A stretch of DNA of 24,426 nucleotides. Source: an uncultured Microbacterium sp. Its GTDB lineage: Bacteria; Actinomycetota; Actinomycetes; Actinomycetales; Microbacteriaceae. The first letter of the stretch is position 1. Every line of letters starts with the position of its first letter. This document shows, one piece after another, positions 8,039 to 14,540 of the stretch. The stretch lies in contig CANSLE010000007.1 in assembly GCA_947647645.1 (NCBI GenBank), positions 1-24,426 of the forward strand, read 5' to 3'. The notes beneath the pieces were generated by a model. That model had not been told where the DNA came from and did not search any database. It saw nothing but the letters and a program-made list of their open reading frames with translations. A program made the translations under genes and the position numbers.

Positions 8039-8066
8039 GTTCTAGGCTGGACTTCCAGGCTAGGCG
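8039..8066. promoter_or_regulatory. Symmetric divergent promoter region (two CTAG cores)
   Basis: The inverted repeat CTAGGCTGGA-CT-TCCAGGCTAG (8042-8063) pairs at 9 of 10 positions. It gives -10-like boxes on both strands: TAGGCT (8043-8048) and TAGGCG (8061-8066) on plus; TAGAAC (8044 to 8039) and TAGCCT (8062 to 8057) on minus. It lies between the DUF4307 gene (minus) and the small membrane protein (plus). It may also be an operator. Confidence 0.5.
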
Positions 8067-8088
8067 CTCCGCGCGGAACAGAGGAACG

Positions 8089-8403
8089 ATGCACGTACTG
8101 ACGGTCGCACTCGCGAGTGTCGCCTCCCCGGCGACGCCGACTCCCACGATGACGGTCAACCCGGATGCCGTCACACCCGGGTTCGCCGGCTTCGTCGGCA
8201 TCGCGGTCTTGGCGATCGCCGTGATCTTCCTCCTGCTGGACATGCTCCGCCGCATCCGTCGTGCGGGGTACCGGTCGGAGATCGCCGAAGAGCTCGACGC
8301 GCGGACGCAGGCCGGCGCCGAAGGGGAGGCTCGGACGCAGGCCGCCGCCGCCGTCGAGGCGAGCAGCACCGACGACCAGGACATCGATCCCTCGCGGCGC
8401 TGA
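8089..8403 (+). CDS. Small single-pass membrane protein, hypothetical
   Basis: 104 residues starting at an ATG with GAGGAA immediately upstream. A short, Thr/Pro-rich N-terminal part comes first, then one strong membrane helix (about residues 30-52), a basic Arg-Arg-Ile-Arg-Arg stop-transfer segment, and a charged, Ala-rich cytoplasmic tail. The tail holds a ten-residue repeat beginning Ala-Arg-Thr-Gln-Ala, encoded by a 12-base exact repeat (8302-8313 and 8332-8343) with a 30-base period. A small membrane protein in the same place between the DUF4307 gene and hemolysin III is found in mycobacteria as I recall, which supports a real gene. Function unknown. A longer frame beginning at 7507 crosses the opposite gene and is rejected. 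Confidence 0.75.
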   Translation: MHVLTVALASVASPATPTPTMTVNPDAVTPGFAGFVGIAVLAIAVIFLLLDMLRRIRRAGYRSEIAEELDARTQAGAEGEARTQAAAAVEASSTDDQDIDPSRR

Positions 8404-8427
8404 GCGAGTCCAGCGGCGCGGCTCAGC
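8399..8427. terminator. Hairpin spanning both stop codons of a convergent pair
   Basis: GCTGAGC (8399-8405) and GCTCAGC (8421-8427) form a 7-bp perfect stem with a 15-nt loop. The TGA of the small membrane gene and the TGA of the hemolysin III gene lie inside the two arms, so the hairpin could end transcription from both sides. Confidence 0.45.
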
Positions 8428-9160
8428 CCGCGGAGCCGAGCGAGGGCGTCAGCGGATGCAGCGCGATGAGCAGGCACGCGGTCCAATGGCACAGGAACGC
8501 CAGAACCGTGCACACGTGGAAGATCTCGTGGAATCCGAAGTGTCCGGGCCAGGGGTTGGGCTTCTTCAGCGCGTACATGATCGCGCCGGCGGTGTAGAGC
8601 AGACCCCCCACGATGACGAGGATCATCATGGCGAGGTTGGCTGTCATGAGGTCGACGAGGTACATCACGGCGGCCCAGCCCAAGAGCAGGTAGAGCGCGA
8701 CATACAGCCAGCGCGGCGCGTGGATCCAGAAGACGCGGAAGAGGATGCCGAGGAGTGCGCCGGACCAGACGAGCACCAGAAGCAGCGCGCCCTTGCCCGG
8801 GGACAGGGCGAGGACGGCGATGGGTGTGTAGGTGCCGGCGATGAGCAGCAGGATGTTGGCGTGATCGATCCGCTTGAGCACGGCCTTCGTCGTCGGTCCC
8901 CAGTCGAACCGGTGGTAGAGCGCGGAGTTGCCGAACAGCAGGAGCGAGGTCGCCATGAACACGGCGGCCGCCCACTTCGCCGCCGCACCTTCGGCGAGCG
9001 CGATCAGCACGATCCCGGCGGCGATCGCCACCGGGAAGGTGCCGGCGTGGATCCAGCCGCGCCAGGACGGCTTCAGATCGACCTGCGCACTGACGGAAGC
9101 GGCCTCCAGAAGGGGAAGCTGGGGCATGTCCGCGCCCTCGGGGGCTGCGTGTTCGGTCAC
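8423..9160 (-). CDS. Hemolysin III family (HlyIII/YqfA, PAQR-like) membrane protein
   Basis: 245 residues with seven hydrophobic helices. Family motifs are Ser-Ala-Leu-Tyr-His-Arg-Phe early, Asp-His-Ala-Asn-Ile-Leu-Leu-Leu-Ile-Ala-Gly-Thr-Tyr-Thr-Pro in the middle, and Phe-His-Glu-Ile-Phe-His-Val near the end, which carry the conserved His/Asp positions of the PAQR superfamily. The family name comes from a Bacillus protein with haemolytic activity; the usual bacterial role is uncertain, perhaps in membrane homeostasis. The GTG at 9160 is preferred because TAGGCT ends 7 nt before it; an ATG at 9127 is the alternative. Divergent from uppS. Confidence 0.88.
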   Translation of the reverse strand: MTEHAAPEGADMPQLPLLEAASVSAQVDLKPSWRGWIHAGTFPVAIAAGIVLIALAEGAAAKWAAAVFMATSLLLFGNSALYHRFDWGPTTKAVLKRIDHANILLLIAGTYTPIAVLALSPGKGALLLVLVWSGALLGILFRVFWIHAPRWLYVALYLLLGWAAVMYLVDLMTANLAMMILVIVGGLLYTAGAIMYALKKPNPWPGHFGFHEIFHVCTVLAFLCHWTACLLIALHPLTPSLGSAG

Positions 9161-9167
9161 AGGACCG

Positions 9168-9173
9168 AGCCTA
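9168..9173 (-). promoter_or_regulatory. -10 box (TAGGCT), leaderless type, for hemolysin III
   Basis: TAGGCT on the minus strand ends 7 nt before the GTG at 9160. Confidence 0.55.
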
Positions 9174-9237
9174 CGCCTGCCCGTATGCCCCGTCGCGCAC
9201 GTGCGGGGGCGACACTCGCCCGCACCGGTGCGCGCGG

Positions 9238-9243
9238 TAGCGT
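9238..9243 (+). promoter_or_regulatory. -10 box (TAGCGT), leaderless type, for uppS
   Basis: TAGCGT fits TANNNT and ends 6 nt before the GTG at 9250. No purine-rich ribosome site of normal spacing is present. Confidence 0.5.
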
Positions 9244-9249
9244 AGAAGC

Positions 9250-10035
9250 GTGACACCCACCGGTTCGGGCGAGGGGCGAGGCTTCCTCTATCGCCTCTAC
9301 AGTTCGCGCCTACGCCGCGAACTCACCCCCGACACCGTTCCGCATCACGTGGCGATGATGATCGACGGCAACCGCCGTTGGGCGCGTCAAGCCGGGTTCC
9401 CGACCGTCGCCCACGGCCACCGCGCCGGCGCCGCGAAGATGCACGAGTTCCTCCGCTGGTGCGATGACCTCGGCATCCGCGTCGTCTCGCTCTACCTGCT
9501 GTCGACCGACAACCTCACCAAGCGCGACTCCCAGGAGCTCGCCGACCTCATCGAGATCATCGCCGAGCTCGCCGACAAGCTCTCGCACGAGCCGGGCTGG
9601 CGGGTGCAGCACGTCGGTCGGGCGGAGATCCTGCCACCCGATCTGGCGCGCGTGCTGCGGACGGCGGAGCAGCGGACGGCGGGCAACACGGGGCTGCACG
9701 TCAACCTCGCGGTCGGCTACGGCGGTCGCGGGGAGATCGTCGACGCGGTCCGGAGCATCATCGCGAAGCACCACGAGAGCGGCGGCTCCCTCGAGGAGCT
9801 GGCCGCCAGCCTCACGCCGGAGCAGATCGGCGAGCATCTCTACACGGGCGGTCAGGTGGATCCCGACCTCGTGATCCGTACCTCCGGGGAGCAGCGTCTG
9901 AGCGACTTCCTCCTCTGGCAGTCGGCCCACTCGGAGTTCTACTTCGTGGAGGCACTGGGCCCCGATCTGCGAGAGGTCGACTTCCTCCGCGCCATCCGTG
10001 ACTATGCCACGCGCGATCGCCGCTACGGGGGATGA
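9250..10035 (+). CDS. uppS: Isoprenyl transferase (cis-prenyl diphosphate synthase, UppS family)
   Basis: 261 residues. The enzyme condenses isopentenyl diphosphate with an allylic diphosphate in cis to give a polyprenyl diphosphate used as lipid carrier for cell-wall glycans. The signature Asp39-Gly-Asn-Arg-Arg-Trp is intact, with Asp39 the Mg2+ residue. It is followed by His-Gly-His-Arg-Ala-Gly and, near the C-terminus, Arg-Thr-Ser-Gly-Glu-Gln-Arg-Leu-Ser-Asp-Phe-Leu-Leu-Trp-Gln. The Arg-Arg in place of the usual Gly-Arg after Asn also occurs in the mycobacterial short-chain enzyme Rv1086 as I recall, so the product could be Z-farnesyl or undecaprenyl diphosphate. Divergent from hemolysin III. 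An overlapping ATGA at its end lies upstream of the aminotransferase. Confidence 0.93.
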   Translation: MTPTGSGEGRGFLYRLYSSRLRRELTPDTVPHHVAMMIDGNRRWARQAGFPTVAHGHRAGAAKMHEFLRWCDDLGIRVVSLYLLSTDNLTKRDSQELADLIEIIAELADKLSHEPGWRVQHVGRAEILPPDLARVLRTAEQRTAGNTGLHVNLAVGYGGRGEIVDAVRSIIAKHHESGGSLEELAASLTPEQIGEHLYTGGQVDPDLVIRTSGEQRLSDFLLWQSAHSEFYFVEALGPDLREVDFLRAIRDYATRDRRYGG

Positions 10036-10051
10036 GCCCGCGCCTGCGTGG

Positions 10052-10057
10052 GACAAT
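10052..10057 (+). promoter_or_regulatory. -10 box (GACAAT), leaderless type, for the aminotransferase
   Basis: GACAAT ends 7 nt before the GTG at 10065 and lies just after the uppS stop. Confidence 0.4.
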
Positions 10058-10064
10058 GTCAGAC

Positions 10065-11297
10065 GTGAACGACCTGGAGCCTTACCTCGAGACCTTCGAT
10101 AGCGGGGCGGGCTATCTGGACTGGGCCGCGTTCGGCCCGCTCTCTCCCGCCGTGCGCGCCGAGACGTCGGCGGACGCCGAACTGCTCGGCAGCGGTCGGC
10201 GCTCGGGGATCGATCTCGTCACGGAGCGTGTGGATGAGGCTCGCGGGCTCGTCGCCCAGATCCTCGCCTGCCCGACCGACGAGATCGTGCTGCAGCCGTC
10301 CACCACGCACGGGCTCGCGCACGCGATGCAGGGTCTGTCGGGGACGGTCGTCGTGTCGGCGCAGGAGTTCCCCGCGCTGCGGGTGACGGCCCGGCGCGCG
10401 CAGGACTCCCGATGCCGTCTGACCGTGCGGGAGATCGATCCGCCCGAGGGGATCGTCACGGCGGATGCCGTCGCCGAGGCGCTCGACGACACGGTCACGG
10501 CCGTCGCCGTCAGCCTGGTCGATTACCGTACCGGCGCGCTCGCCGACATCGCCGCGCTGCGCGAGCTCATCGGTGACCGCCTGCTCATCGTCGACGCGAT
10601 CCAGGGCTTCGGCGTGGCAGACATCGACTGGACGGCCGCCGACGTCGTCTGCGGGAACGGCTACAAGTGGCTGCGGGCGGGGCGGGGAACCGGCTTCGCT
10701 CGTTTCTCCGATCGCGCCCGCGAGAGGATCGAGCCCGTGCTCTCGGGGATCTCGGGTATGCAGGGCGATGTGACGAGCGCCGGCGTTCCCGCCCCGCTGT
10801 CGACCGCGGCCGCCTACCAGCTCGCACCGATCGATCCGCTTGCCGCCGGCCGGCTGGCGGCCGCGCTGCGTGAGATGACGGACGCGGGCATCGCGTCGAT
10901 CGCGGCAGAGGTGCGATCGCGGGCGCAGGATGTGATGGATCTCGCCGACCGGCACGCCGTTCCGGTGTTGACGCCGCGCGAGCGACATGCCGGCATCGTG
11001 ACGCTGCTGCCGGCCACCCCGGACGCCGCACCGCTGGCCGCCGCCCTCGCCAACAGCGGCGTGACCGTGACCGCGCGGGGGGCGACGATCCGCGTCGCGC
11101 CCCACGCAGGCACCGCAGCCGACAGCCTCCTCCTCCTCGACGATGCGCTCGCGGAGGTCGCCGCGAACCGCGTCATCGTGGATCTCGCGCCCGGCGGGCT
11201 CTCCCTTCCGGATGCCGACGGCGTCACCCCCGCGCGGGCGATCGCGGCGCCGGTCGCGGTCGGTCTCCCGGGCGACGACGCCACGGCCGAGGGCTGA
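10065..11297 (+). CDS. Class V aminotransferase family PLP enzyme
   Basis: About 410 residues with the class V fold, related to cysteine desulfurases and kynureninases. The PLP-binding Asp is in Ile-Val-Asp-Ala-Ile-Gln-Gly-Phe-Gly and the Schiff-base lysine is Lys201 in Asn-Gly-Tyr-Lys-Trp-Leu. I do not see the mobile-loop Cys of cysteine desulfurases, so a transaminase or lyase role on an unknown amino substrate is more likely. Start choice is open: GTG at 10065 has a -10 box 7 nt upstream, while ATG at 10032 overlaps the uppS stop (ATGA) and ATG at 10056 also lies in frame. The last 30 residues are Ala/Gly-rich and probably disordered. Confidence 0.82.
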   Translation: MNDLEPYLETFDSGAGYLDWAAFGPLSPAVRAETSADAELLGSGRRSGIDLVTERVDEARGLVAQILACPTDEIVLQPSTTHGLAHAMQGLSGTVVVSAQEFPALRVTARRAQDSRCRLTVREIDPPEGIVTADAVAEALDDTVTAVAVSLVDYRTGALADIAALRELIGDRLLIVDAIQGFGVADIDWTAADVVCGNGYKWLRAGRGTGFARFSDRARERIEPVLSGISGMQGDVTSAGVPAPLSTAAAYQLAPIDPLAAGRLAAALREMTDAGIASIAAEVRSRAQDVMDLADRHAVPVLTPRERHAGIVTLLPATPDAAPLAAALANSGVTVTARGATIRVAPHAGTAADSLLLLDDALAEVAANRVIVDLAPGGLSLPDADGVTPARAIAAPVAVGLPGDDATAEG

Positions 11298-11380
11298 CAC
11301 CGGGCGTTAACGCGCTCGTCACCTTCCCGCGGCGTGTCGCGGATGACGCGGCCGCGCTCCCGGCCGTACGGTCATCACAT

Positions 11381-11460
11381 CGGGCAAGGCGCCCGGTCGG
11401 GTCGGCCTTTCCACGACTCGTGGCCACGGTCGACTCGAGACTGCCGGGTGCTCCACCCGG
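11381..11460 (+). promoter_or_regulatory. Candidate structured 5' leader of phoH2 (three hairpins)
   Basis: Three stems in 80 bases: CGGGC/GCCCG with a 5-nt loop (11381-11395), CCACG/CGTGG with an ACT loop (11411-11423), and a perfect 7-bp CCGGGTG/CACCCGG with a CTC loop (11444-11460). The last ends four bases before the GGGAG ribosome site (11464-11468). I do not recognise a known riboswitch class. It may be a regulatory leader, or partly the terminator of the aminotransferase gene. Confidence 0.4.
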
Positions 11461-11474
11461 GGCGGGAGTGAGTT

Positions 11475-12830
11475 GTGACCACACGGGCTTCACTGCAGCA
11501 ACGCCGGATCGATGACATCGTCGGGGAGGCCGCGGACACCGATCTGCGCACCTATGTCCTCGACACCTCCGTCCTCCTGAGCGATCCGCGGGCGTTCTTC
11601 CGCTTCGCGGAGCACTCTGTCGTCGTCCCGGTGGTCGTGATCACCGAGTTGGAGGGCAAGCGCCACGATCCGGAGATCGGCTACTTCGCGCGCCAGGCGC
11701 TGCGCCACCTCGACGAGTTGCGCGTCGAGCACGGGCGTCTCGACTTCCCGGTCCCCGTCGGAGAGGGCGGGACCTTGCGCGTCGAACTCACCAACACCGA
11801 CCCGTCCGTCCTTCCCGCGGGTATGCGTCTGGGCGACAACGACACGCGGATCCTCTCCGTCGCCATGCACCTCGCCCAGGAGGGCCAGGAGGTGACGGTC
11901 GTCTCGAAGGACCTGCCCATGCGCGTCAAGGCCGCCTCCCTCGGCATCCACGCGGAGGAGTACCTCGCCGAGCAGGCCATCGACAGCGGCTGGACGGGCA
12001 TCGCCGACATCGCCGTTTCCGGCGACGACATCAGCGACCTGTATGAGAGCGAGGTCGCGACGAGCGACGAGGTGCGCGGCCTCCCGGTGAACACCGGGCT
12101 CGTCATCCACTCCGAACGGGGGTCGGCGCTCGGTCGGGTGACCGGCGACGGGTCCTTCCGGCTCGTGCGCGGTGACCGCGACGTCTTCGGCCTGCACGGC
12201 CGCAGCGCCGAGCAGCGCATCGCGATCGACCTCCTGCTCGACCCGGAGGTGGGCATCGTGTCCCTCGGCGGGCGCGCCGGCACGGGCAAGTCCGCCCTCG
12301 CTCTGTGCGCGGGCCTGGAGGCCGTGCTGGAGCGTCAGCAGCAGAAGAAGATCATCGTCTTCCGCCCGCTGTTCGCCGTGGGGGGCCAGGAGCTCGGCTA
12401 CCTGCCGGGGGATCAGGCCGAGAAGATGAACCCGTGGGGGCAAGCCGTCTTCGACACGCTCGGCTCCGTCGTGTCGGGCAACGTCCTCGAGGAGGTCGTC
12501 GCCCGCGGGCTGCTGGAGGTCATGCCGTTGACACACATCCGCGGACGCTCGCTCCACGACGCGTTCGTGATCGTGGACGAGGCCCAGTCCCTCGAGCGCA
12601 ATGTGCTCCTCACGGTGCTGAGCCGGATCGGGCAGAACTCCCGTGTCGTGCTCACGCACGACGTCGGACAGCGTGACAACCTCCGCGTCGGTCGCCACGA
12701 CGGCATCGCCTCAGTGATCGAGACGCTCAAGGGCCACGGGCTGTTCGGGCACGTGACGCTCGTACGCTCGGAGCGCTCCGCCATCGCCGCGCTCGTGACC
12801 GACCTGCTGGAGCAGGGCGAGCTGAGCTAG
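11475..12830 (+). CDS. phoH2: PhoH2: PIN-domain ribonuclease fused to PhoH ATPase
   Basis: 451 residues. An N-terminal PIN domain (about residues 18-150) has Val-Leu-Asp-Thr-Ser-Val-Leu and a run of acidic residues (Thr-Glu-Leu-Glu; Asp-Asn-Asp-Thr-Arg) that would bind metal. The C-terminal PhoH domain has a Walker A motif Gly-Arg-Ala-Gly-Thr-Gly-Lys-Ser at about 265-272 and Walker B Val-Ile-Val-Asp-Glu-Ala-Gln near 363. PhoH2 proteins are ATP-dependent RNA unwinding and cleaving enzymes; in mycobacteria one is reported with a small upstream antitoxin, PhoAT. No clear PhoAT homologue is seen here. GTG start with GGGAG 6 nt upstream. It converges on the response regulator gene. Confidence 0.92.
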   Translation: MTTRASLQQRRIDDIVGEAADTDLRTYVLDTSVLLSDPRAFFRFAEHSVVVPVVVITELEGKRHDPEIGYFARQALRHLDELRVEHGRLDFPVPVGEGGTLRVELTNTDPSVLPAGMRLGDNDTRILSVAMHLAQEGQEVTVVSKDLPMRVKAASLGIHAEEYLAEQAIDSGWTGIADIAVSGDDISDLYESEVATSDEVRGLPVNTGLVIHSERGSALGRVTGDGSFRLVRGDRDVFGLHGRSAEQRIAIDLLLDPEVGIVSLGGRAGTGKSALALCAGLEAVLERQQQKKIIVFRPLFAVGGQELGYLPGDQAEKMNPWGQAVFDTLGSVVSGNVLEEVVARGLLEVMPLTHIRGRSLHDAFVIVDEAQSLERNVLLTVLSRIGQNSRVVLTHDVGQRDNLRVGRHDGIASVIETLKGHGLFGHVTLVRSERSAIAALVTDLLEQGELS

Positions 12831-12846
12831 GAGAGGCCGCCACGCT

Positions 12847-12880
12847 CGGCGAGGGCTATTCCCACAGGTAGCCCTCGCCG
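12847..12880. terminator. 12-bp perfect hairpin between phoH2 and the response regulator
   Basis: Arms 12847-12858 and 12869-12880 are perfectly complementary around a 10-nt loop. One arm holds the stop codon of the response regulator (12856-12858) and the other its last conserved codons (Gly-Glu-Gly-Tyr-Leu). It is placed to stop phoH2 transcription from the left and the regulator operon from the right. Confidence 0.65.
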
Positions 12881-13512
12881 CGCACGGTCACGATGTGGTC
12901 GGCGCCGAGCTTCGCACGCAGATAGCGCACGTAGACGTCCACCACGTTCGATCCGGGGTCGAAGTCCAGTCCCCAGATGCGGCTGAGGAGCATCTCGCGT
13001 GTCAACACCTCTCCGCGGTGGCGCAGGAACTGCTCGGCCAGAGCGAACTCGCGGGCCGAGAGATCCACTTCCCGTCCGGCGACGATGGTGCGCCGGGTGA
13101 GGAGGTCCACGCTGACGTCGCCCGCCGTCAGCACCATCGTGATGGCGCCGGTGCGTTCGCGCAGGCGCGAGCGCACCCTCGCCATCAGCTCCGCGAGAGA
13201 GAACGGCTTCGCCACATAGTCGCTGGCCCCGGCATCCAGCCCGTCGACGGCGTCGCGCGCGGAACTGCGCGCCGTCAGCATGATGACGGGCAGCTCCGCG
13301 CCGTCCGCGCGGAGGTGCCGGAGGACGTCGAATCCGTCCATCGTCGGGAGTCCCACGTCGAGGATCACCAGGTCGATGTCCCCTCGCAGCGCCCGCGCCA
13401 GGCCACTGGGCCCGTCGTCGCAGGCGACGGTGTCATGCCCCTCTGCCGTCAGAGCACGCGTGACCATGGAGACGATGTGCGGTTCGTCGTCGATGATGAG
13501 GATGCGGGTCAT
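12856..13512 (-). CDS. OmpR/PhoB family response regulator
   Basis: 218 residues. The receiver domain (about 1-115) has the acidic pair Asp8/Asp9, phospho-acceptor Asp52 in Val-Ile-Leu-Asp-Val-Gly-Leu-Pro, a conserved Thr in Met-Leu-Thr-Ala-Arg, and Lys in Val-Ala-Lys-Pro-Phe-Ser. The C-terminal winged helix ends in Tyr-Val-Arg-Tyr-Leu-Arg-Ala-Lys-Leu and Val-Arg-Gly-Glu-Gly-Tyr-Leu-Trp-Glu. It would bind DNA as a phosphorylated dimer. The ATG overlaps the stop of the upstream histidine kinase gene by 4 bp (ATGA), so the two form one operon and a cognate pair. The target genes are unknown. Confidence 0.94.
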   Translation of the reverse strand: MTRILIIDDEPHIVSMVTRALTAEGHDTVACDDGPSGLARALRGDIDLVILDVGLPTMDGFDVLRHLRADGAELPVIMLTARSSARDAVDGLDAGASDYVAKPFSLAELMARVRSRLRERTGAITMVLTAGDVSVDLLTRRTIVAGREVDLSAREFALAEQFLRHRGEVLTREMLLSRIWGLDFDPGSNVVDVYVRYLRAKLGADHIVTVRGEGYLWE

Positions 13513-14504
13513 CCGGTGGCCTCCCGTTGTTGGGCGACGTCCCCGGCGCGCACCGGCGCCGGGAGAGTCGCCTGCGTGCCGATGGGGATCTCGATGGTGA
13601 ACGTCGCGCCGCCCCCGGGCGTGTCCGCGACGCTGCAGCGGCCGTCGTGCGCGCGGGCGATCGCGTCGACGATCGCGAGCCCGAGCCCGGAGCCGCGGAC
13701 GGTACGTCTGGCGCCCCCGCGGTCGAAACGGCGGAAGATCCGATGCCGCGCGGCCGGGGCGATCCCCGGACCATGATCGCGCACCCAGAGCTGCGCGCCC
13801 GAGGGGTGCACCGCGCTGCCGATCTCGATGGGGGAATCCGGCGGGGTGTACTTCGCCGCGTTGTCGGCAAGCTGCAGCCAGGCCTGGAGCAGCCGGTCGC
13901 GGTCGCCGTGGATGATGCCCACCGCGCGCTGCTCCACGGTCCAGCCGTGACCGCCGATGACGGTGACGAGCTCTGAGACCCGCTGGGTGAGCGCGGCGAG
14001 GTCGACGTCGCCCATCGTGAAGCTGTCGCTCTCGACCGCGGCGAGCAGGTCGATGTCCCCGATGAGACGCGTCATGCGATCGAGCTCCTCGATGCCGAGG
14101 GCCCGCGTTGCCGCGACATCGGCGGGATCCGCGGCATCCATCAGCTCCAGATGCCCACGCACGATCGTGATCGGCGTCTTCAACTCGTGGCGTACGTCGT
14201 CCAGAAGGCGGCGTTGCGCATCGAACAGGGCGTCGGGCGTGTCGATGCCCTCAGGGAGCCCGGCCGGTCGCCGCCCCTCGCCGCCGAGGAGGAACCACCC
14301 GGCGACCGCTGTCGCCGCGAGGGTCATGACCGCCGCGGCGGCGAAGACGCCGACCGCGATCCAGGTGACCCGGTCGCCGGTGGCCTCCTCCAGGGTGAGA
14401 AGCGCCACCGCCGTGAATCCGAACCCGGCCGCCACGACAGCGACCACGACCTCGAGCGGACGCGCACGGCGTCCGCTGCGTGCGGGGCCTGCGGCGCGAT
14501 TCAC
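13509..14504 (-). CDS. Sensor histidine kinase without extracytoplasmic domain
   Basis: 331 residues. Two membrane helices (about 18-38 and 47-74) are separated by a loop of only about eight residues, so the kinase has no folded external sensor and resembles intramembrane-sensing kinases. No clear HAMP domain is seen. The H-box is Asp-Val-Arg-His106-Glu-Leu-Lys-Thr-Pro; the N-box is Gln-Leu-Ala-Asp-Asn-Ala-Ala-Lys-Tyr; the G-boxes are Asp-His-Gly-Pro-Gly-Ile and Gly-Ser-Gly-Leu-Gly-Leu. It autophosphorylates on His106 and passes phosphate to the adjacent regulator. The GTG start has GATAAT 6 nt upstream, suggesting a leaderless transcript independent of fumC. Confidence 0.92.
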   Translation of the reverse strand: MNRAAGPARSGRRARPLEVVVAVVAAGFGFTAVALLTLEEATGDRVTWIAVGVFAAAAVMTLAATAVAGWFLLGGEGRRPAGLPEGIDTPDALFDAQRRLLDDVRHELKTPITIVRGHLELMDAADPADVAATRALGIEELDRMTRLIGDIDLLAAVESDSFTMGDVDLAALTQRVSELVTVIGGHGWTVEQRAVGIIHGDRDRLLQAWLQLADNAAKYTPPDSPIEIGSAVHPSGAQLWVRDHGPGIAPAARHRIFRRFDRGGARRTVRGSGLGLAIVDAIARAHDGRCSVADTPGGGATFTIEIPIGTQATLPAPVRAGDVAQQREATG

Positions 14505-14510
14505 CCTCTG

Positions 14511-14516
14511 ATTATC
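14511..14516 (-). promoter_or_regulatory. -10 box (GATAAT), leaderless type, for the two-component operon
   Basis: GATAAT on the minus strand, one base from TATAAT, ends 6 nt before the GTG at 14504. It is among the closest matches to consensus in the window. Confidence 0.6.
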
Positions 14517-14540
14517 GACCCCGAGGCGCTTCGGTGGGGA

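Noticed and set aside
7507..8088. Upstream extension of the small membrane protein frame
   Set aside because: It is antisense to the DUF4307 gene, which has family features and a ribosome site; the ATG at 8089 is sufficient.
11304..11313. GCGTTAACGC palindrome after the aminotransferase gene
   Set aside because: A single 10-bp palindrome with no second copy or flanking box; no basis for calling an operator.
11420..11515. 31-codon GTG frame overlapping the start of phoH2, considered as a PhoAT-like antitoxin
   Set aside because: No ribosome site, it runs through two hairpins, and the composition is not protein-like; it is probably chance.
14519..14539. Imperfect CCCCGA/TCGGTGGGG hairpin after fumC as a terminator
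   Set aside because: Broken stem with a mismatch, and it overlaps the upstream part of the kinase promoter; unclear.
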